A stretch of DNA of 27,181 bases from Spirochaetales bacterium. GTDB taxonomy: Bacteria; Spirochaetota; Spirochaetia; Sphaerochaetales; Sphaerochaetaceae. The stretch spans positions 1 through 27,181 of the forward strand of contig JALFYG010000086.1 in assembly GCA_022784805.1 (NCBI GenBank), given 5' to 3'. Position 1 is the first letter of the stretch, and every line of letters begins with the position of its first letter. A program made the position numbers and the translations under genes. The notes under the pieces are model-generated. The model was not told the origin of the DNA. It did not search any database and was given only the letters and a program-made list of their open reading frames with translations. Shown here piece by piece: positions 24,148 to 27,181 of this stretch.

Positions 24148-26023
24148 CAATTTCTTTCTTATAGATATCAGCAACCACACTGCGCTTTACTTCCTGCTTT
24201 CCGGACAGCTCTCTTCCTACCTTAAAGGATTCAGGAAGAAGTGCAAAGCGTGAAATCTGCTCATAAGCCTTGAAACCATTAACCTTTGATACAAGTCTTG
24301 TGACCTCTTGGTTAATCAAAGACCTTACTTCATCGATCTCTTCAAGGTGGTCTCTATTGATGTAGGGGATGCCAGATTCCTTGAGGTATCTTTCGCAGTT
24401 CTTGGCGTCTATTACAACCAAAGCGCCTAAAGCCTTTCTATCCTGCCCGATTACCACAGCTGACTCAATGTACTGGCTGCTTCTAAGAGCTTCTTCAATT
24501 GGAAGTGGCTCGATGTTTTCTCCTCCTGAGAGAACAATTGTGTCCTTCACTCTTCCAACAAGGGAGAAATCACCTTCTTTACTCATTATCGCTAGGTCTC
24601 CGGTATGAAGCCATCCCTCTTTGTCGATGATAGCGTTGGTCTTCATCTCATCCTTATAGTAGCCTTTCATGACCTGGTCACCTTTGACAACAAGTTCACC
24701 CTTCTCTCCTACCTTCAAGTCTTTTCCTGTTTCGATATCCACAACCTTCACAATTGTTTCAGGAAGAGGAGCAATAAAAGACTTCTTTGGGCATCTTGTG
24801 TTTGATATTCCGATTACTGGTCCTGTTTCTGTCATGCCATAACCATTGAGAAGCTTGATACCTACTGCAGCAAAGAAGTCTTCAACATCTTTACCCATAC
24901 TTCCACCGCCACTTATTCCAAACTTAAAGTTCTTTCCAAGCTTAGATTTTACCTGTGAGAAAACAAGCTTCTGGCCTAGGGCATTAAATGGCTTGAGAAG
25001 TATGTATGGAAGAATACCCAAGATTTTGTCTCCTATAACAGATCCAGACTTTGTATGGGCAGTTGATCCCAATAATTTTCGCTCTGCGTTTGAGTAAAGC
25101 TTTCCAATCTTTAAAAAGAAGTTAAAGAGAGCCTTCTTCACTGGGCTCATTGACCTTACATTCTGATAAACACCAGCCTTTACAGTCTCCCAAATTCTTG
25201 GAACAGATCCCATATAATCTGGATTCTCTCTCTGGATATCTGTAAGCATAATCTTACCGATAGGCTTACTATAAATGATAGTGTGGCTGAGAGATATTAA
25301 CAGATACTGAATGATTCTTTCAAATGAATGCCAGACAGGAAGTACACTTAACCACTTCTCTCCCTTCTTGAATTTATAGAGGGTGTTACCGACTCTACAG
25401 ATATATAAGAAGTTACCATGGGTGGTCATGACACCCTTTGGTAGGCCTGTGGTACCGGAAGTGAAGATGATAGTTGCTGTATCATTCACATCTCCAAGCA
25501 TTACTTCCCTTTCAATCTTCTCTCTTTCACCCTCTTTTCCAAGTCTCTCTATTCCCCTTGAAAGAAGAGAGTTATAAGAGATAACAGTGTCTGAGAGTTC
25601 AATTCCCTTTTCATCGATGACGATGATGTACTTGAGGTCTGTTAGTCTTTCCTTGACGCTTAAAAGCTTCTTATAGAGTTCAAGGTTCTCAACAACGCAG
25701 ATCTCTGCTTCTGTTGTCTTCAGAATATACTCGATCTCATATTCCATTGCATCTCTTCCTCTAGGAACATCAATAGCTCCAAGAGAGAGAATAGACAAAT
25801 CCATGGCAAGCCACTCAGGCCTGTTATCTGCCAAGAGACCGATTCTGTCTCCTCTCTTGACTCCCAGCTCCATCAAAGCGGAAGCAATGGCCTTAGTCTT
25901 CTCCAATAACTGGATATATGTTGTTGAAACAAAAATACCCTTTTCGTTCTTACCTCTCTGACAAGTAAGCAAAGGATCATTCTTTGCCTTTTCATAAAAC
26001 ATTTGGACTACTGTTCTGTACAT
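24131..26023 (-). CDS. fadD: Long-chain fatty acid-CoA ligase (AMP-forming)
   Basis: 630 residues of the adenylate-forming family; it activates fatty acids to acyl-AMP and then acyl-CoA. Visible motifs in order are IIFTSGTTGLPKGVMTTHGN (P-loop, near 190), LPVWHSFERI, GISGGGSMGKDVEDFF, LNGYGMTETGPV (A5), GWLHTGDLA with the ribose-binding Asp (A7), LVGRVKDTIVLSGGENIEP (A8) and a C-terminal domain with the KVNGFKAYEQI region. No membrane segment is evident. This ACSL-like form is common in spirochaetes, which scavenge host lipids. The ATG at 26023 has no well-placed ribosome site (AAAGG is only 1 nt away) and is preceded by a large inverted repeat. Confidence 0.94.
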   Translation of the reverse strand: MYRTVVQMFYEKAKNDPLLTCQRGKNEKGIFVSTTYIQLLEKTKAIASALMELGVKRGDRIGLLADNRPEWLAMDLSILSLGAIDVPRGRDAMEYEIEYILKTTEAEICVVENLELYKKLLSVKERLTDLKYIIVIDEKGIELSDTVISYNSLLSRGIERLGKEGEREKIEREVMLGDVNDTATIIFTSGTTGLPKGVMTTHGNFLYICRVGNTLYKFKKGEKWLSVLPVWHSFERIIQYLLISLSHTIIYSKPIGKIMLTDIQRENPDYMGSVPRIWETVKAGVYQNVRSMSPVKKALFNFFLKIGKLYSNAERKLLGSTAHTKSGSVIGDKILGILPYILLKPFNALGQKLVFSQVKSKLGKNFKFGISGGGSMGKDVEDFFAAVGIKLLNGYGMTETGPVIGISNTRCPKKSFIAPLPETIVKVVDIETGKDLKVGEKGELVVKGDQVMKGYYKDEMKTNAIIDKEGWLHTGDLAIMSKEGDFSLVGRVKDTIVLSGGENIEPLPIEEALRSSQYIESAVVIGQDRKALGALVVIDAKNCERYLKESGIPYINRDHLEEIDEVRSLINQEVTRLVSKVNGFKAYEQISRFALLPESFKVGRELSGKQEVKRSVVADIYKKEIESLYA

Positions 26024-26032
26024 GCCTTTATT

Positions 26033-26069
26033 ATTTTACACCTTTACACTTTTTGTAAAGATGTAAAAT
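26033..26069 (-). promoter_or_regulatory. 16-bp inverted repeat of TTTACA/TGTAAA elements before fadD
   Basis: Arms at 26033-26048 and 26054-26069 match at 15 of 16 positions around a 5-nt centre. Each arm holds two TTTACA-type elements 2 nt apart, so the site has four half-sites. It ends 9 bp before the fadD ATG. In RNA the mismatch becomes a G-U pair, giving a 16-bp hairpin next to the start. An operator for a fatty-acid-responsive repressor or a translation-controlling hairpin are both possible. I do not recognise it as a known box. Confidence 0.65.
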
Positions 26070-26084
26070 AAAATATGCATGATA

Positions 26085-26112
26085 TTTCAAAAATCTATTC
26101 CAGATTTTGAAA
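26085..26112 (-). promoter_or_regulatory. Second inverted repeat upstream of fadD
   Basis: TTTCAAAAATCT (26085-26096) and AGATTTTGAAA (26102-26112) are complementary apart from one extra A, with a 5-nt centre, 16 bp from the first inverted repeat. On the minus strand its left arm supplies a TTGAAA that could serve as a -35 element, though no good -10 follows at the right distance. Confidence 0.5.
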
Positions 26113-26208
26113 CTATCTCCATGGTTTTGTAGGAGTTTTCTTCTCTTAAAAGAATTATACAACATTATTTGTTAAGTTAGAAAACTTAAGAGTCCAGGGT
26201 TTCAAACA

Positions 26209-26246
26209 GAAAAATTATTGGCGCACCACCATAGATGATACGCCAA
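26209..26246 (-). terminator. Terminator of ppdK
   Basis: On the minus strand TTGGCG plus TATCATC pairs with GGTGGTG plus CGCCAA, a 13-bp stem with three T-G pairs and a 3-nt loop, then TAATTTTTCTG. It lies 33 nt after the ppdK stop. Confidence 0.85.
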
Positions 26247-26279
26247 ATAGAATTAACTATTAATAATGGAGAACAATTC

Positions 26280-27181
26280 TTACTTACTTGCGATAGCTGC
26301 CTGAGCTGCTGCAAGTCTAGCAATTGGTACTCTGAATGGAGAACAAGAGACATAGTTGAGACCAGCGCTCTGGCAGAATGCGATAGTCTTAGGATCTCCA
26401 CCGTGCTCACCACAGATACCCATCTGCATATCAGGTCTTACACTGCGTCCAAGTCCAACAGCCATCTTCAAGAGTTTTCCAACACCGTCGAAGTCGATTG
26501 TTGCAAATGGATCATAGTCATAGAACTGCTTATCAGAATCACCTACATAGTGAGTAAGGAATGAAGCAGAGTCATCACGAGAGAATCCACATGTCATCTG
26601 AGTAAGGTCGTTTGTTCCGAAGGAGAAGAATTCAGCACTTCTAGCGATTTCATCAGCTGTGATTGCTGCTCTTGGAACCTCAATCATTGTTCCGATTTCA
26701 TATGGGATGACAAGGTTCTGTTCAGCAAAGACCTTCTCGATCTCTTCTACTGCCTTAGCCTTACAGTAATCGAACTCCTTATAGATACCAACAAGAGGAA
26801 TCATGATCTCAGGATTTACCTTGATACCCTTTCTCTTTGTGTTGATGGCTGCTTCCATGATAGCTCTGACCTGCATCTTCAAGATTTCTGGATAAACGAC
26901 AGCAAGTCTACATCCTCTGAAACCAAGCATAGGGTTGAATTCGTGGAGAGAGTTGCACTTCTTGGCAATATCTTCCACGCTGATACCCATTGTCTGGCTC
27001 ATTTCATGACGTGAAGTATGGTCATTTGGAAGGAATTCATGGAGAGGTGGATCCAAGAGTCTGATGACTACAGGAAGACCGTTCATTGCCTCGAAGATAC
27101 CTTCGAAGTCGCTTCTCTGCATTGGAAGAAGTTCTGCAAGTGCAGCTTCCCTTGCCCTTGTGTTGTCTGCAAGAATCATCT
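26280..27181 (-). CDS. ppdK: Pyruvate, phosphate dikinase, C-terminal part (5' end outside window)
   Basis: About 300 residues of the PEP/pyruvate-binding TIM barrel are visible; the start lies beyond the right edge. PPDK interconverts pyruvate + ATP + phosphate with PEP + AMP + pyrophosphate and in anaerobes often runs in the glycolytic direction. Visible motifs are RLLDPPLHEFLP, NPMLGFRGCRLAVVYPEI, MIPLVG, YEIGTMIEVPRAAITAD, FFSFGTNDLTQMTCGFSRDD and the catalytic Cys in MGICGEHGGDP, then GLNYVSCSPFRVPIARLAAAQAAI at the end. These sit at the distances expected for PPDK rather than PEP synthase or PTS enzyme I. The ATG at 27179 is an internal Met, not the start. Confidence 0.97.
   Translation of the reverse strand, partial: MILADNTRAREAALAELLPMQRSDFEGIFEAMNGLPVVIRLLDPPLHEFLPNDHTSRHEMSQTMGISVEDIAKKCNSLHEFNPMLGFRGCRLAVVYPEILKMQVRAIMEAAINTKRKGIKVNPEIMIPLVGIYKEFDYCKAKAVEEIEKVFAEQNLVIPYEIGTMIEVPRAAITADEIARSAEFFSFGTNDLTQMTCGFSRDDSASFLTHYVGDSDKQFYDYDPFATIDFDGVGKLLKMAVGLGRSVRPDMQMGICGEHGGDPKTIAFCQSAGLNYVSCSPFRVPIARLAAAQAAIASK

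Overview
The window reads as chromosomal DNA of a low-to-moderate GC spirochaete, probably an anaerobic, host-associated Treponema/Sphaerochaeta-type organism. This is inferred from gene content and is not a database result. The pointers are a small PUR-domain protein of the BpuR type close to smc and rnhB (as I recall, smc, rnhB and bpuR are also neighbours in Borrelia), a short SMC, lax lipoprotein signals and an anaerobe-style pyruvate phosphate dikinase.

Layout. 1-1599 (-) is the N-terminal 533 residues of a repeat-containing surface/lipoprotein-like protein that runs off the left edge. 2037-5523 (-) is a translation/RNA operon, ffh-rpsP-khpA-rimM-trmD-rplS, with a good promoter ahead of ffh and a terminator after rplS. 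Upstream lies smc (-), divergent from rnhB (+) over a 61-bp region where the two predicted promoters occupy the same DNA. tRNA-Gly(TCC) with its own promoter and terminator follows, then serC (-), a bpuR-like gene (+), and two tandem overlapping M29 aminopeptidase paralogues (+), the first of which lacks most of the metal ligands. A strong bidirectional terminator separates these from a leftward group: a small acidic ORF, tsaD, tRNA-Gln(CTG), tRNA-Glu(CTC), a YbiT-type ABC-F gene and coaX.

17.4-20.0 kb is an AT-rich, less conserved stretch. It holds an unrecognised lipoprotein, a metallophosphoesterase broken by one frameshift, and about 380 bp with no gene. 20.0-24.1 kb (-) is a tctC-tctB-tctA tripartite tricarboxylate transporter cluster followed by popT (DUF368) and tRNA-Thr(CGT). 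24.1-26.0 kb is a long-chain acyl-CoA synthetase with two strong inverted repeats just upstream, and the right edge is the 3' part of ppdK (-).

Most of the window is ordinary housekeeping DNA. I found no CRISPR array, insertion sequence, prophage or defence island. The parts most worth a second look are the repeat lipoprotein, the SMC without a recognisable hinge, the active/degenerate M29 pair with a hairpin over the first start codon, the inverted repeats before the acyl-CoA synthetase, and the frameshifted phosphoesterase.
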